Of a stretch of DNA of 64,000 nt, positions 17,035-25,710 are shown piece by piece. The stretch comes from Paraburkholderia fungorum (lineage in GTDB: Bacteria; Pseudomonadota; Gammaproteobacteria; Burkholderiales; Burkholderiaceae). Positions within the stretch are counted from its first letter, which is position 1. The number at the start of each line of letters is the position of its first letter. The position numbers and the translations under genes were made by a program. The notes beneath the pieces are model-generated. The model made no database searches. It saw only the letters and a program-made list of their open reading frames with translations, and was not told where the DNA came from. The stretch spans positions 620,001 to 684,000 of the forward strand of contig NZ_FNKP01000003.1 in NCBI RefSeq assembly GCF_900099835.1, written 5' to 3'.

Positions 17035-18006
17035 ATGCCAAACCTTCGGAAGAAGCTGCCGAGCGCCAATGCGCTGTTCGTGTTCGAGGCCGCCGCGCGC
17101 TGCGGAAACTTCACACGCGCGGCGCAGGAGCTGTATGTCAGTCAGCCTGCGGTGAGCCGGATGCTCGCGCGCATGGAAGACCATATCGGCGTGCGCCTGT
17201 TCGAACGCGTTCGCGGCGGCATCGAGCTGACCGAGAACGGCAAGATCCTGTACCAGAAGATCTCCGAAGGATTCAGCGGGATAGAAAGTGCGATACGCGA
17301 GATCGAGGCGCGCGCGACGGGCGTCGAAACGGTCACGCTGTCGGTCTCCACCGCGTTCACCACGCACTGGCTGATGCCGCGCATGAGCCGGCTGCATCGC
17401 GCCTTCCCTTCCGTCGATCTACGCTTTCAGCTGATCTCGGGGCGCATCGGCGGGCCGCTCGTCGATGTCGATCTCGGCATGCGCTTTTTGCACGACGACG
17501 AAATCGACGAGAACGCGGTGCTCGTGATGCCCGAAGCGCTGCTGCCGTTGTGCAACGAGCGCTACTACGAGATCGCCCAAAGCGACGCGGGCCGCGCGCA
17601 AGGCGACAGCGTAATCGTGATGGACGACGAGGAGCGTGGCTGGCACGAGCGGTTTCATGCATTCGCGTCGAAAGCACGGCACGCGCAAAGCATGCTGAGC
17701 TTTAACGATTACGCAATCGTCGTACAGGCTGCATTGCTCGGACAGGGCCTCGCGCTCGGCTGGCTGAACGTGACGTCGCACTGGCTGGCGCAGGGCGCGC
17801 TGGTGCCGGCCGAACAGGAGTTGATCGTGACGAGCCGGCGCTGCTGCATGCTGACGCCGCCGAACCGCCCAATCCGGCCGATCGTCGCCGCTGTGCGCGA
17901 CTGGCTGATCGAAGAAGCGCGCAACGATATCAGGATCGTCGGACAGAAATATCCGGGGCTGGGTCTGCGTGATGCGTTCGAACGGGCGGGGTTGGTGCTG
18001 GAGTGA
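17035..18006 (+). CDS. LysR-family transcriptional regulator (GcvA-like)
   Basis: DNA-binding regulator of 323 residues. The winged helix-turn-helix is in residues 1-65 (SANALFVFEAAARCGNFTR, then AAQELYVSQPAVSRMLARME), followed by the linker helix and a substrate-binding-type effector domain. The opening residues PNLRKKLPS are typical of the GcvA subgroup. It is divergent from the PotA-like operon and most likely controls that operon, and perhaps the convergent plus-strand genes, in response to the imported compound. It faces arsH at its 3' end across 168 bp in which I see no gene. Confidence 0.88.
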   Translation: MPNLRKKLPSANALFVFEAAARCGNFTRAAQELYVSQPAVSRMLARMEDHIGVRLFERVRGGIELTENGKILYQKISEGFSGIESAIREIEARATGVETVTLSVSTAFTTHWLMPRMSRLHRAFPSVDLRFQLISGRIGGPLVDVDLGMRFLHDDEIDENAVLVMPEALLPLCNERYYEIAQSDAGRAQGDSVIVMDDEERGWHERFHAFASKARHAQSMLSFNDYAIVVQAALLGQGLALGWLNVTSHWLAQGALVPAEQELIVTSRRCCMLTPPNRPIRPIVAAVRDWLIEEARNDIRIVGQKYPGLGLRDAFERAGLVLE

Positions 18007-18174
18007 GGCGTGTTGCGGTAAGCCGATTGATGCCCTTGACGAAGGTGTTTCGTTTGCCGGAATCGCGTCACACGCCGAAAGCGTCAGCGCGCCGGGCCAA
18101 TTTGCGCGCCGGGATTGGCTTCATCACCGGCGCGCTCATACAGTCTGCAATATCAATGCGAACCTGATGAACAC

Positions 18175-18963
18175 CTATTCGGTTTCGTTCTCGTCGGTGT
18201 CGGTATCTGTATCGGTGTCGGTGTCGGCATCGGTCGCCGGAGCTTCGTGATCCATCGCGACGGCGGCCAACTGTTCGGCGAGCCCGGGATGGGCTTCCTT
18301 GCGCTCGCTGTAGCGGTCGGTGAGATAGGCCGAGCGGGAGCGCACCATCAACGTGAACTTGTACAGTTCTTCCATGACGTCGACCACGCGGTCATAGTAC
18401 GAAGACGGCTTCATCCGTCCTTCTGCGTCAAACTCCTGCCACGCCTTCGCTACTGAAGACTGATTCGGGATTGTCACCATCCTCATCCATCGACCAAGCA
18501 CACGCAGAGCATTCACCGCATTGAACGATTGTGAGCCGCCGCACACCTGCATGACGGCCAGTGTGCGTCCCTGGGTGGGACGGACCCCGCCGCTTTCCAG
18601 AGGCAGCCAGTCAATCTGGTTCTTGAAAACCGCCGTGAGTGTGCCGTGACGTTCGGGACTGCACCAGACCTGTCCTTCCGACCACTCCGAGAGTTCTCGC
18701 AGTTCCGCCACTTTCGGATGATCGGCGGAAACGCTGTCCACAATCGGTAGACCCTGCGGATCGAACACTCGCGTGTCAGCGCCGAAGTGGCGCAGGATAC
18801 GTTCCGCTTCCAGCGTCAGTTGACGGCTGAAAGATGTCGCGCGCAGCGACCCATAGAGCAGCAGGATTCGCGGCGCGTGCTGCAATTCGACCGGAGGCGT
18901 GAGCTTATGCAGGTCGGGCGTATCGAGGTGCGGAGCGCTGATGTTGGGCAGATCGTCGATCAC
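18175..18963 (-). CDS. arsH: ArsH NADPH-dependent flavin oxidoreductase, with Asp-Thr tail
   Basis: ArsH-type NADPH:FMN oxidoreductase of 262 residues, which oxidises trivalent organoarsenicals in known cases. The FMN phosphate loop is [15 protein letters not shown]. The conserved [18 protein letters not shown] and the [17 protein letters not shown] segment match ArsH. Its ATG overlaps the arsC stop by 4 bases, so the two are co-translated. The last 20 residues are an unusual acidic run of repeated Asp-Thr encoded by a hexanucleotide repeat. It is the terminal gene of arsR-acr3-arsC-arsH. Confidence 0.93.
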   Translation of the reverse strand: MIDDLPNISAPHLDTPDLHKLTPPVELQHAPRILLLYGSLRATSFSRQLTLEAERILRHFGADTRVFDPQGLPIVDSVSADHPKVAELRELSEWSEGQVWCSPERHGTLTAVFKNQIDWLPLESGGVRPTQGRTLAVMQVCGGSQSFNAVNALRVLGRWMRMVTIPNQSSVAKAWQEFDAEGRMKPSSYYDRVVDVMEELYKFTLMVRSRSAYLTDRYSERKEAHPGLAEQLAAVAMDHEAPATDADTDTDTDTDTDENETE

Positions 18964-19385
18964 TTTCCCACTCTCCGGCCTGCGCTGTCGATCACGACTT
19001 CACCATCTTCCTTCGTGAAAGGTCGATTCGATGCGCCGGGCAGAATATCCAGAACAAGTTCCGAAGGACGGCACAGACGCACACCGTGAGGCGTGACAAC
19101 AAACGGGCGATTCATCAGAACAGGATGCGCGTGCATCGCATCCAGCAATGCTTCATCGCTCAAGGATGTGTCATCCAGCCCGAGGTCTGCGTATGGCGTA
19201 CCTTTCTCGCGCAACGCCGCGCGTACGCTCAGACCCGCCTGTTCGATCAACGCCTTCAGCGTCTCACGGTCCGGCGGCGTTTTCAGATACTCGATGATTC
19301 GAGGTTCGATGCCCGCGTTGCGAATCATTGCCAGCGTATTGCGAGACGTGCCGCAATCAGGGTTGTGATAAATCGTGACGCTCAT
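18960..19385 (-). CDS. arsC: Arsenate reductase, glutaredoxin-coupled (ArsC)
   Basis: Arsenate reductase of 141 residues, the normal length of the E. coli plasmid ArsC family. The catalytic cysteine is C11 in [11 protein letters not shown], and the arginines that bind arsenate are in the later VLMNRPFVV region. I chose the ATG at 19385 because AAGGA lies 8 bases upstream on this strand and the catalytic loop then sits at the family position. It begins 4 bases after the acr3 stop and overlaps arsH. It reduces arsenate to arsenite for export by Acr3. Confidence 0.94.
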   Translation of the reverse strand: MSVTIYHNPDCGTSRNTLAMIRNAGIEPRIIEYLKTPPDRETLKALIEQAGLSVRAALREKGTPYADLGLDDTSLSDEALLDAMHAHPVLMNRPFVVTPHGVRLCRPSELVLDILPGASNRPFTKEDGEVVIDSAGRRVGK

Positions 19386-19389
19386 CGCT

Positions 19390-20466
19390 TTATCCTTTGA
19401 TAGCGTTACCTGCTTCATACCAGTGCTGTGACCGGTTCACTACGCCGACGACCAGCAGCATGACCGGCACTTCAATCAACACGCCTACCACCGTCGCGAG
19501 CGCAGCTCCCGACTGGAAACCGAACAGGCTGATGGCAGTCGCCACGGCGAGTTCAAAGAAGTTACTGGCCCCGATGAGACTCGATGGTCCAGCGACACAA
19601 TGCGCGACGCCCAGACGACGATTGAGCAGATAAGCGAGGCCGGAATTGAAGAACACCTGAATCAGGATCGGCACCGCCAGCAGCGCGATAACAAGTGGCT
19701 CCCTGATGATGGCCTGACCCTGGAACGCAAACAGCAGAATCAAGGTGACCAGAAGCGCGCAGATGGAATACGGTGCGAGACGCGCAACGGTCCGCTGGAA
19801 ATGGCCCTCACCTCTGACAAGCAATCGCTTGCGTAGCACCTGTGCAAGTACGACCGGAATGACGATGTACAAGCCGACGGAGATACTCAGCGTGTCCCAC
19901 GGAACCGAGATGGCGGAGAGGCCAAGCAACAGCGCGACCAGCGGCGCGAATGCCACGATCATGATCGAGTCGTTGAGCGCGACCTGCGACAGCGTGAAGT
20001 ACGGATCGCCCTTGCACAGTTGGGACCAGACGAAAACCATCGCCGTGCACGGCGCGGCGGCGAGCAGGATCAAACCGGCAATGTAGCTGTCGAGCTGCTC
20101 GGCGGGCAGCCACGGCGCAAACACATGCCGAACGAAAATCCAGCCAAGCAGAGCCATCGAGAATGGTTTGACCAGCCAGTTCACGAACAACGTCACGCCA
20201 ATGCCTCGCCATTGGCTTTTAACCTGAGTCATTGCGGCGAAGTCGATCTTGATCAGCATCGGAACGATCATCACCCAGATCAGCGCGCCGACTGGGAGGT
20301 TGACCTGCGCTACTTCCAGCCGCGCGATCGAGTGGAAGAATCCGGGAAAAGCCTGACCCACCAGGATGCCGCCGATAATGCAAAGCGCGACCCAAACCGT
20401 CAGGTAACGTTCGAAGGAATTAATCGCGGGACGTAGGTCGTCGCCGATCTTGTCAAGGCTGCTCAT
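19390..20466 (-). CDS. acr3: Acr3-family arsenite efflux permease
   Basis: Inner-membrane arsenite carrier of 358 residues with about ten membrane segments. The Acr3 hallmark AAAPCTAMVFVWSQLCKGDPYFTLSQVALND includes the conserved cysteine used for arsenite translocation. The N-terminal FERYLTVWVALCIIGGILVGQ is also typical. It follows arsR by 73 bp and precedes arsC by 4 bp. The family is unrelated in sequence to ArsB. Confidence 0.94.
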   Translation of the reverse strand: MSSLDKIGDDLRPAINSFERYLTVWVALCIIGGILVGQAFPGFFHSIARLEVAQVNLPVGALIWVMIVPMLIKIDFAAMTQVKSQWRGIGVTLFVNWLVKPFSMALLGWIFVRHVFAPWLPAEQLDSYIAGLILLAAAPCTAMVFVWSQLCKGDPYFTLSQVALNDSIMIVAFAPLVALLLGLSAISVPWDTLSISVGLYIVIPVVLAQVLRKRLLVRGEGHFQRTVARLAPYSICALLVTLILLFAFQGQAIIREPLVIALLAVPILIQVFFNSGLAYLLNRRLGVAHCVAGPSSLIGASNFFELAVATAISLFGFQSGAALATVVGVLIEVPVMLLVVGVVNRSQHWYEAGNAIKG

Positions 20467-20539
20467 TGAGTTTCCCGGTTAGCCTCAAATCGGTGTGGCG
20501 CGTTGGAATGCTCAATAGCCAAGCCGACGATCACACACT

Positions 20540-20872
20540 TCACGGATTCTGCCCGCAGCAATCGGAGAGGTTGCTCGCTGCACACGTTGCGCCAGCGCAG
20601 CAGTTCTCCGTCAGAAAACCAATCAGACCTGTCATCGCGTCGAAATTGGCTGCGTAGAAGACAAAACGGCCGTCCTGTCGCGGCTTGACCAGGTCCGCGT
20701 GGGTCAGATCCTTCAGGTGAAATGACAGGCTTGATGGCGAAAGTCCAACCTGCTGCGCAATCTCACCTGCAGCCATACCATTCGGACCGGCGACAACGAG
20801 CAGTCGAAAAACTGCGAGCCGCGATTCATGAGCGAGCGCGCCGAGGGCACGTACAACGAGATTTGAGTCCAT
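20540..20872 (-). CDS. arsR: ArsR-family arsenite-responsive repressor
   Basis: Winged-helix repressor of 110 residues. The recognition region is LSPSSLSFHLKDLTHADLV (about 44-62). It lacks the CxCxxC site in the DNA-binding helix of the E. coli R773 type. Instead it has clustered cysteines near the C-terminus: C91, C92 and C97, plus C105 and C106. A C-terminal Cys trio is known for the Acidithiobacillus-type ArsR, so arsenite sensing probably uses C91/C92/C97. It is the first gene of the ars operon with a palindrome just upstream. There is no ribosome site before the ATG, so a short or absent leader is possible. Confidence 0.93.
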   Translation of the reverse strand: MDSNLVVRALGALAHESRLAVFRLLVVAGPNGMAAGEIAQQVGLSPSSLSFHLKDLTHADLVKPRQDGRFVFYAANFDAMTGLIGFLTENCCAGATCAASNLSDCCGQNP

Positions 20873-20901
20873 GCGACGAACGATAGATCATTCGCTTTTA
20901 T

Positions 20902-20921
20902 ATTTCAAGTAATATTGAAAT
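20902..20921. promoter_or_regulatory. ArsR operator and ars promoter region
   Basis: ATTTCAA (20902-20908) and TTGAAAT (20915-20921) form a perfect 7-bp inverted repeat with a 6-base spacer, 29 bp upstream of arsR. A TATAAA on the minus strand (20897-20902) abuts it and could be the -10. An outer repeat GATCATT (20886-20892) and AATGATC (20919-20925) frames the site. ArsR repressors bind dyads of this kind, so autoregulation is expected. Confidence 0.65.
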
Positions 20922-20925
20922 GATC

Positions 20926-21334
20926 GTGACTTGCTACGTTGAAGAAGGGTGATCAAAGTGGTTGATCGTCGGCACAATCGCGGTCGTACAGGCCACACGG
21001 CCAGTTGGAATCTGCGTCGCTTCGGGTAGCGAAATGCCGGTCGCGTAAGGCTGCGACCGGCTTGTGTCCCGCCGTCCACCAGTCTGCCCGCAGATACTCT
21101 GCCTGTTCTGTCGAGGCTAAGGTTCGCTACAGCTACAGGACGCAAACGGCGAGAGAATCGCCCGCGCTCACAACCGGCCGGTTACCACGCGATAAATGGC
21201 AAGCAGGAAGCCCTTCACGCGTAAGCGACAGCGGGTCATGACGGCTCCCAGTGGACATCCCTGATCATGCTTCAACATCAAGCAGAGGCCCAATTCACCC
21301 GCGATGACACCGCGCGGCCTCTTTGATCAGCGGG
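20926..21334. other. Non-coding gap between arsR and the MipA-like gene
   Basis: No convincing gene is visible here. It holds a perfect 9-bp hairpin, GCCGGTCGC (21036-21044) and GCGACCGGC (21053-21061), a 12-bp palindrome AACCGGCCGGTT (21172-21183), and arms AGAGGCC (21284-21290) and GGCCTCT (21316-21322). The last may form a weak terminator for the mipA-like gene read on the minus strand. Confidence 0.5.
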
Positions 21335-22177
21335 CTAGAACGAATAATTGGCGAAGGCGCCGTATGTCATCTGCGTCTTCTTCTCGACAATCGGGCTGTT
21401 GCCCACGGCACCCGGCAACCGCGACGCAACGATGCGTGCGCCAAGATTCCAGTGCTTGTTGAGTGCGTAACTGGCTCCTGCGGTCAGCCGAACCGCTGCG
21501 ATGCCCGAACCCGGCGAGTATGTGGGCAGACCCGACCGGGCGCTATCCTCGGCATTCACGCCGAAAAACGTCTGGTTGTATTGGGAGCTGCCCCACGTCA
21601 CGCCCGGCCCCGCGGTCAACGTCAATTGATTGACCGGACTGTATTTGCCCAGCAGATCCAGCGAAGCCGTCGTTCCCTCGTGCTTGCCCGCAACGTCCTG
21701 AGAAACCGCGCCGACGACCGATAGCCAATCGATGTTGTAGCTCGCGAACAGCGTCGCATGCGCCGTGCTATCGATATCGGACAAACCGCGCAGATGATCG
21801 TCGTCGGACGCCTTACGCGGCTTCACCAGGTCGTAAGAAAGCGCAACGCCTACACGGAAATGGCTGTCGCGGTAGAGATAGGCGCCGAGTCCCAAAGGTA
21901 CATTAGCGTCAGCGACAGATCCGACGAAGAAGCGCCCATACCCGACGCTCACGAGCGGCGCGGGCTGAAAGCGGGTTGAGCTTGCGCCTTGATATTTTGG
22001 CGTGGCGAACACGCCGACACCCAGCGAGAACCGCCAGCCATCGTCGGTAACCTCGGGAGCCGTCGACGCGACGGCGGCCGGCGTCGAACTGCTCTGCGCG
22101 AAGACGGGGAAGGCGGCAAAGAGAGCGCTCAAAGCGACCAGACGTCCCAGGCAAACGGGGCGCTTCGTGACGTGCAT
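21335..22177 (-). CDS. MipA/OmpV-family outer-membrane protein
   Basis: Predicted outer-membrane beta-barrel of 280 residues. A signal peptide (about 1-27) ends with FPVFAQ. The mature part has the family pattern WRFSLGVGVFATPKYQGASSTRFQPAPLVSVGYGRFFVG, repeated amphipathic strands, and a C-terminal aromatic residue (FANYSF) typical of barrel proteins. MipA proteins have been tied to murein synthesis scaffolds and, in some species, to envelope stress or antimicrobial-peptide responses. It is divergent from an OmpR-type two-component pair across 346 bp, suggesting it is a target of that system. Confidence 0.88.
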   Translation of the reverse strand: MHVTKRPVCLGRLVALSALFAAFPVFAQSSSTPAAVASTAPEVTDDGWRFSLGVGVFATPKYQGASSTRFQPAPLVSVGYGRFFVGSVADANVPLGLGAYLYRDSHFRVGVALSYDLVKPRKASDDDHLRGLSDIDSTAHATLFASYNIDWLSVVGAVSQDVAGKHEGTTASLDLLGKYSPVNQLTLTAGPGVTWGSSQYNQTFFGVNAEDSARSGLPTYSPGSGIAAVRLTAGASYALNKHWNLGARIVASRLPGAVGNSPIVEKKTQMTYGAFANYSF

Positions 22178-22280
22178 GTAATTCTCCTAAAACTGCGCGA
22201 AAGATGAAGGTGCAAGGGTGCCGATTCGGCAGAACCCTTCGCAGGACGCTCTTTTTCTGAAGAGCGCGGATTATTGCCAG

Positions 22281-22308
22281 CGAGTCACGTCCATCGAGTC
22301 ACGTCCAT
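22281..22308. repeat. Tandem 14-bp direct repeat in the mipA/two-component promoter gap
   Basis: CGAGTCACGTCCAT occurs twice without a gap (22281-22294 and 22295-22308), in the divergent region between the outer-membrane protein gene and the response-regulator gene. OmpR-family regulators bind direct repeats, though the usual period is nearer 10-11 bp. It could be a binding site or a recent slippage duplication. A small hairpin, CGCTCTT (22247-22253) and AAGAGCG (22260-22266), lies just left of it. Confidence 0.6.
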
Positions 22309-22523
22309 GATTCGGAGGTGGACGGTTCGACTCATGAAGGGGATGCCAATGAGCTTTCCGCTGGCGAATGGCCGGTCGAGGACCTCAGATTACGCAGGAG
22401 AATCGACGGTATGATGTGCCGTTTGTTTCGGCGCTGAAATAATGTGTCGGAGTTGCACTATTCGCGATGGACGGCTGACATCACGCAGGGCGCCGTCCAG
22501 GCTAGCATTCGGAAATGACTTAT

Positions 22524-23237
22524 ATGCCGCACATTCTCGTTGTCGATGACGAAGAGGACATCAGGTCCTTGCTTACCGGTTTTTTCCGCAAACACGGCCA
22601 TGAGGTCAGCGTGGCGACGAACGGAGAGACGCTGTTCGCCACACTCGAACATCAACGGATCGATCTCGTCATCCTCGATGTCATGCTGCCGGGCGAGGAC
22701 GGCTTCAGTCTCTGCCGCCAGTTGCGCGCGACATCGAAAATACCCGTCATCATGCTTACCGCGGTCGCCGATCACGTCGACCGGGTGGTGGGACTCGAGA
22801 TCGGCGCCGACGACTATCTGGTCAAGCCGTTCGACGCGAGAGAACTTCTGGCGCGAGTGAAGGCGGTGTTGCGACGAACCGCGCAAAACGACACCGTGGT
22901 GAGCAATTCGCCGACACGGCCCGTCCTCACGTTTGCCGGCTGGCGGCTCGACATTGCCAAGCGTGAACTCCGATCGGAAGACAACACACTGACGATACTG
23001 TCGAGTAACGAGTTCGATCTTCTGCTCGTATTTGCAGAACATCCGCAACGGGTGTTGACGCGCGACCAGTTGCTCGACATGGCGCGTGGCTCGACCTATG
23101 AAGTCTACGATCGAAGTATCGATGTCCAGGTTGCGCGCCTGCGTCGCAAGCTCGACACGAACAGCGATGTCGAATCGGTCATTCGCACGGTTCGGGGCGG
23201 TGGCTATATGTTCACCCGACTGGTTCGTCGCGGATGA
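22524..23237 (+). CDS. OmpR-family response regulator
   Basis: Two-component response regulator of 237 residues. The receiver domain has the acidic pair in HILVVDDEED, the phospho-acceptor D in LVILDVMLPGEDG, the Thr in IMLTAVAD and the Lys in YLVKPFDAREL. The C-terminal winged-helix domain contains SSNEFDLLLVFAEHPQRVLTRDQLLD and ends VRTVRGGGYMF. I prefer the second ATG (22524) because GGAA is 9 bases upstream; the ATG at 22515 touches that site. Its end overlaps the sensor kinase start by 4 bases. It probably regulates the divergent mipA-like gene and itself. Confidence 0.92.
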   Translation: MPHILVVDDEEDIRSLLTGFFRKHGHEVSVATNGETLFATLEHQRIDLVILDVMLPGEDGFSLCRQLRATSKIPVIMLTAVADHVDRVVGLEIGADDYLVKPFDARELLARVKAVLRRTAQNDTVVSNSPTRPVLTFAGWRLDIAKRELRSEDNTLTILSSNEFDLLLVFAEHPQRVLTRDQLLDMARGSTYEVYDRSIDVQVARLRRKLDTNSDVESVIRTVRGGGYMFTRLVRRG

Positions 23238-24613
23238 ACATCCGCTTACGCGTGCCCGACACGATCGCGTGGCGAATAGCGCTCACCGTTGGCGCCGCGA
23301 TCCTGAGCGTGCTCGTTTTCAGCGCACTGTTCGACCGCTTTGCAGGTCCGTCGGCCGCCGAGCGCGCGCGGCTGGAGAGAGCCGACGACGCTATCAGGAT
23401 GATCGAGGTCGCGCCGTCCGGTAACCGCCAGCAGTTGGCGGACACCATCACGGTTGCGGACAAGGTGGTCTTGTATCCAGCCGGATCATCGATAGCGAAG
23501 CGGCTGGAAGCGGCCAGGCTGCATGCGCCGTCTCCGGAAACGATGGGCTGGTTCCGGGACAACGGACACGAGCGCCGCTCAATGATCTTTACTTCCAGCG
23601 ACCCGCTGTCCAGGACGATCGACTTCGATCGGGTTGCCCATCCCGATGCCTACTTCATGGCCGTGCAACTCCGCGACGATAGCTGGGTGATGTTTATCGC
23701 CAATCGCCGGCCGTGGGGGAATCTGCTCCCCGCGAGGATTGCAACGACACTGGCGTCGGTGGCGTCATTGATCCTTGCGGCGTCGATGCTTGCCACTTAT
23801 TTTCTGGCAAGACCGCTCAGGCAATTCGCGGAAGAACTTCGTCAGATAGGCGGCGATCCGCGAGCCGGGCCTGTCCGGGAAGCGGGTCCGAAGGAGTTGC
23901 GTGCAGCGATCAACGCATTCAATGCGCTGCAGGCGCAACTCCGTAAATTCGTCGACGACCGCACGCTGATGCTGGCCGCTATTTCGCACGATCTGCGAAC
24001 ACCGTTGACCAAGATCCGCCTGCGCGGAGAGTTCATCGAAGATGAAGAGCAGCGGCTTCGCCTGTTCCGCGACGTCGACGATCTGCAGGCCATGGCGGAC
24101 TCCGCGCTGTCGTTCTTTCGCGACGACTACAAGGACGAGGAGTCGACCGTGTTCGACTTCGCCGGACTTCTGCGCACTATCGCCGACGACTACAGCGACC
24201 AGGGCGCAGCGGTCCGCTACACCGGTCCCGATCGCCTCGCGATCAGCGGACGGCCCTTCTCGTTGCGGCGAGCCTGCATGAACCTGATCGACAACGCGGT
24301 GAAATGGGGTGGAAGCGCCGATCTGGAATTGACGCCCACGCCGACCGGGGTGGCGCTCACGGTCAGCGACCGGGGACCCGGCATTCCCGCTGATTCGCTC
24401 GAAAAAGTCTTCAGCCCGTTCTTCCGGGTTGAGCAATCCCGAAACCGTTCCACAGGCGGCATGGGACTCGGTTTGACCTCCGCGTTGGCCGTCATTCGAA
24501 CTCATGCGGGCGATATCGCGCTGAGCAACCGGCCCGGTGGCGGGTTGACGGTGCGCGTGACGCTTCCGGTGGCGGCGAAAATCGTGGGAAGCGGGAAAAA
24601 CTCGAAGGCGTAG
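23234..24613 (+). CDS. Sensor histidine kinase
   Basis: Membrane sensor kinase of 459 residues. One membrane segment lies near residues 12-33 and a second near 168-190, enclosing a periplasmic sensor region of about 135 residues with no recognisable named domain. HAMP and dimerisation regions follow, with phospho-acceptor H252 in AAISHDLRTPLTKIRLRGEF. The N-box is MNLIDNAVKWG, G1 is DRGPGIP and G2 is GGMGLGLT. It is co-translated with the response regulator. The signal is unknown; the linked outer-membrane gene suggests an envelope cue. Confidence 0.92.
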   Translation: MNIRLRVPDTIAWRIALTVGAAILSVLVFSALFDRFAGPSAAERARLERADDAIRMIEVAPSGNRQQLADTITVADKVVLYPAGSSIAKRLEAARLHAPSPETMGWFRDNGHERRSMIFTSSDPLSRTIDFDRVAHPDAYFMAVQLRDDSWVMFIANRRPWGNLLPARIATTLASVASLILAASMLATYFLARPLRQFAEELRQIGGDPRAGPVREAGPKELRAAINAFNALQAQLRKFVDDRTLMLAAISHDLRTPLTKIRLRGEFIEDEEQRLRLFRDVDDLQAMADSALSFFRDDYKDEESTVFDFAGLLRTIADDYSDQGAAVRYTGPDRLAISGRPFSLRRACMNLIDNAVKWGGSADLELTPTPTGVALTVSDRGPGIPADSLEKVFSPFFRVEQSRNRSTGGMGLGLTSALAVIRTHAGDIALSNRPGGGLTVRVTLPVAAKIVGSGKNSKA

Positions 24614-24846
24614 CGAGCACGGCTGAGTTCGACGTGAATCGTGTTGTGCCGTCAGCCGGGTTTTTCGCGCTGTGTTCCCGGATTGCATGCCGGCCCATGC
24701 GAAGAGATTGCATCGAGTAGGAAAATGAAATTACTATCTCCGCGATGACCGGAGACGATGCTCTCCCTCGCACGCGCAGCCGCTGCCCTGCCAGCGCGAA
24801 TCGACGCCGGTCACACTTCGCCACAGCCGACACGGATTTTCCTTCG

Positions 24847-25230
24847 ATGCCCGCCACCGTCCGCAACTCGCTCGTCTGGATTTTCGACGCATTCGAGCGC
24901 GATCCGACCTACATCAGCAAGCGGATGTTCGGCTGCGATGCCGCTTATATCGACGGGCTGTTGTGCCTGGTCGCCGCCGATCGCGGCGAGCCGTGGAACG
25001 GCCTTTTAATCTGTACGTCGCAGGACCGTCATGCTGCGCTCATTGCAGGAATGCCTGCATTGCAGCCGCATCCTGTGCTCGGCAAATGGCTATATGTCTC
25101 GCAGGAGAATCCCGCCTTCGAGACCGTCGCTGAACAGATAACCGCGCTCGTACTGGCACGCGACCCGCGTATCGGTGTCGAGCCGAAACCGCGCAAGCGT
25201 GGCCGCAAATCCAGTCTGCCGGACGCGTAA
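24847..25230 (+). CDS. Conserved protein with a TfoX-like N-terminal region, function unknown
   Basis: Protein of 127 residues from the chosen ATG. The segment ISKRMFGCDAAYIDGLLCLVAADRGEP resembles the MFG-based core of TfoX N-terminal/YjbR-type small domains, and the tail PKPRKRGRKSS is basic. A longer version from 24745 is possible, but its extra 34 residues are compositionally unlike a protein core and have no ribosome site. It precedes the DUF1801 gene by 28 bp. Both are small cytosolic proteins of the same broad kind that often travel together. No function is assigned. Confidence 0.62.
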   Translation: MPATVRNSLVWIFDAFERDPTYISKRMFGCDAAYIDGLLCLVAADRGEPWNGLLICTSQDRHAALIAGMPALQPHPVLGKWLYVSQENPAFETVAEQITALVLARDPRIGVEPKPRKRGRKSSLPDA

Positions 25231-25258
25231 ATCAGCCTCTCACCATCGAGGAGATGAC

Positions 25259-25675
25259 ATGAGCAAAGCGGCTTCAACTGACGATCGTCCGGCATCCGAA
25301 CTGATCGATCAAAGAATCGCCGACCTCGGCGACTGGCGCGGAAAAACGTTGAGCAGGATGCGCAAGCTCATCAACGAGGAAGACGCCGACGTCGTAGAGG
25401 AATGGAAGTGGATGGGCACACCTGTGTGGTCGCACGATGGAATCATCTGCACGGGCGAGTCGTATAAGAGCGCGGTGAAACTGACCTTTGCGAAAGGCGC
25501 ATCGCTGGATGACCCGAGCGGGCTTTTCAACGCCAGCCTCGACGGCAACACGCGGCGCGCGATCGACATTCACGAAGGCGAAGAAGTCGACGCGACAGCA
25601 TTCAAGGCGCTGATCCGCGCCGCGATCGAACTCAACACGTCCAAAGTGAAATCACGGCGGAAGCCCGCGAAATAA
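25259..25675 (+). CDS. DUF1801-family protein
   Basis: Small cytosolic protein of 138 residues with the DUF1801/YdhG-like pattern: LSRMRKLINEEDADVVEEWKWMGTPVWSHDGIICTGESYKSAVKLTF. The start at 25259 has GAGGAG 6 bases upstream. The C-terminus is basic (KSRRKPAK). The family has an SCP-independent alpha-beta fold and no firm biochemical role. Confidence 0.82.
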   Translation: MSKAASTDDRPASELIDQRIADLGDWRGKTLSRMRKLINEEDADVVEEWKWMGTPVWSHDGIICTGESYKSAVKLTFAKGASLDDPSGLFNASLDGNTRRAIDIHEGEEVDATAFKALIRAAIELNTSKVKSRRKPAK

Positions 25676-25710
25676 GCGGCGGGCGGAACCGGCCGCCCAC
25701 TCGCACTCAA

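Noticed and set aside
18007..18174. Terminator between the LysR gene and arsH
   Set aside because: No stem with a T-run was found on either strand.
21036..21183. Transposon end or attachment site suggested by the hairpin and 12-bp palindrome
   Set aside because: No transposase or integrase gene, no terminal inverted repeat pair and no target-site duplication are visible.
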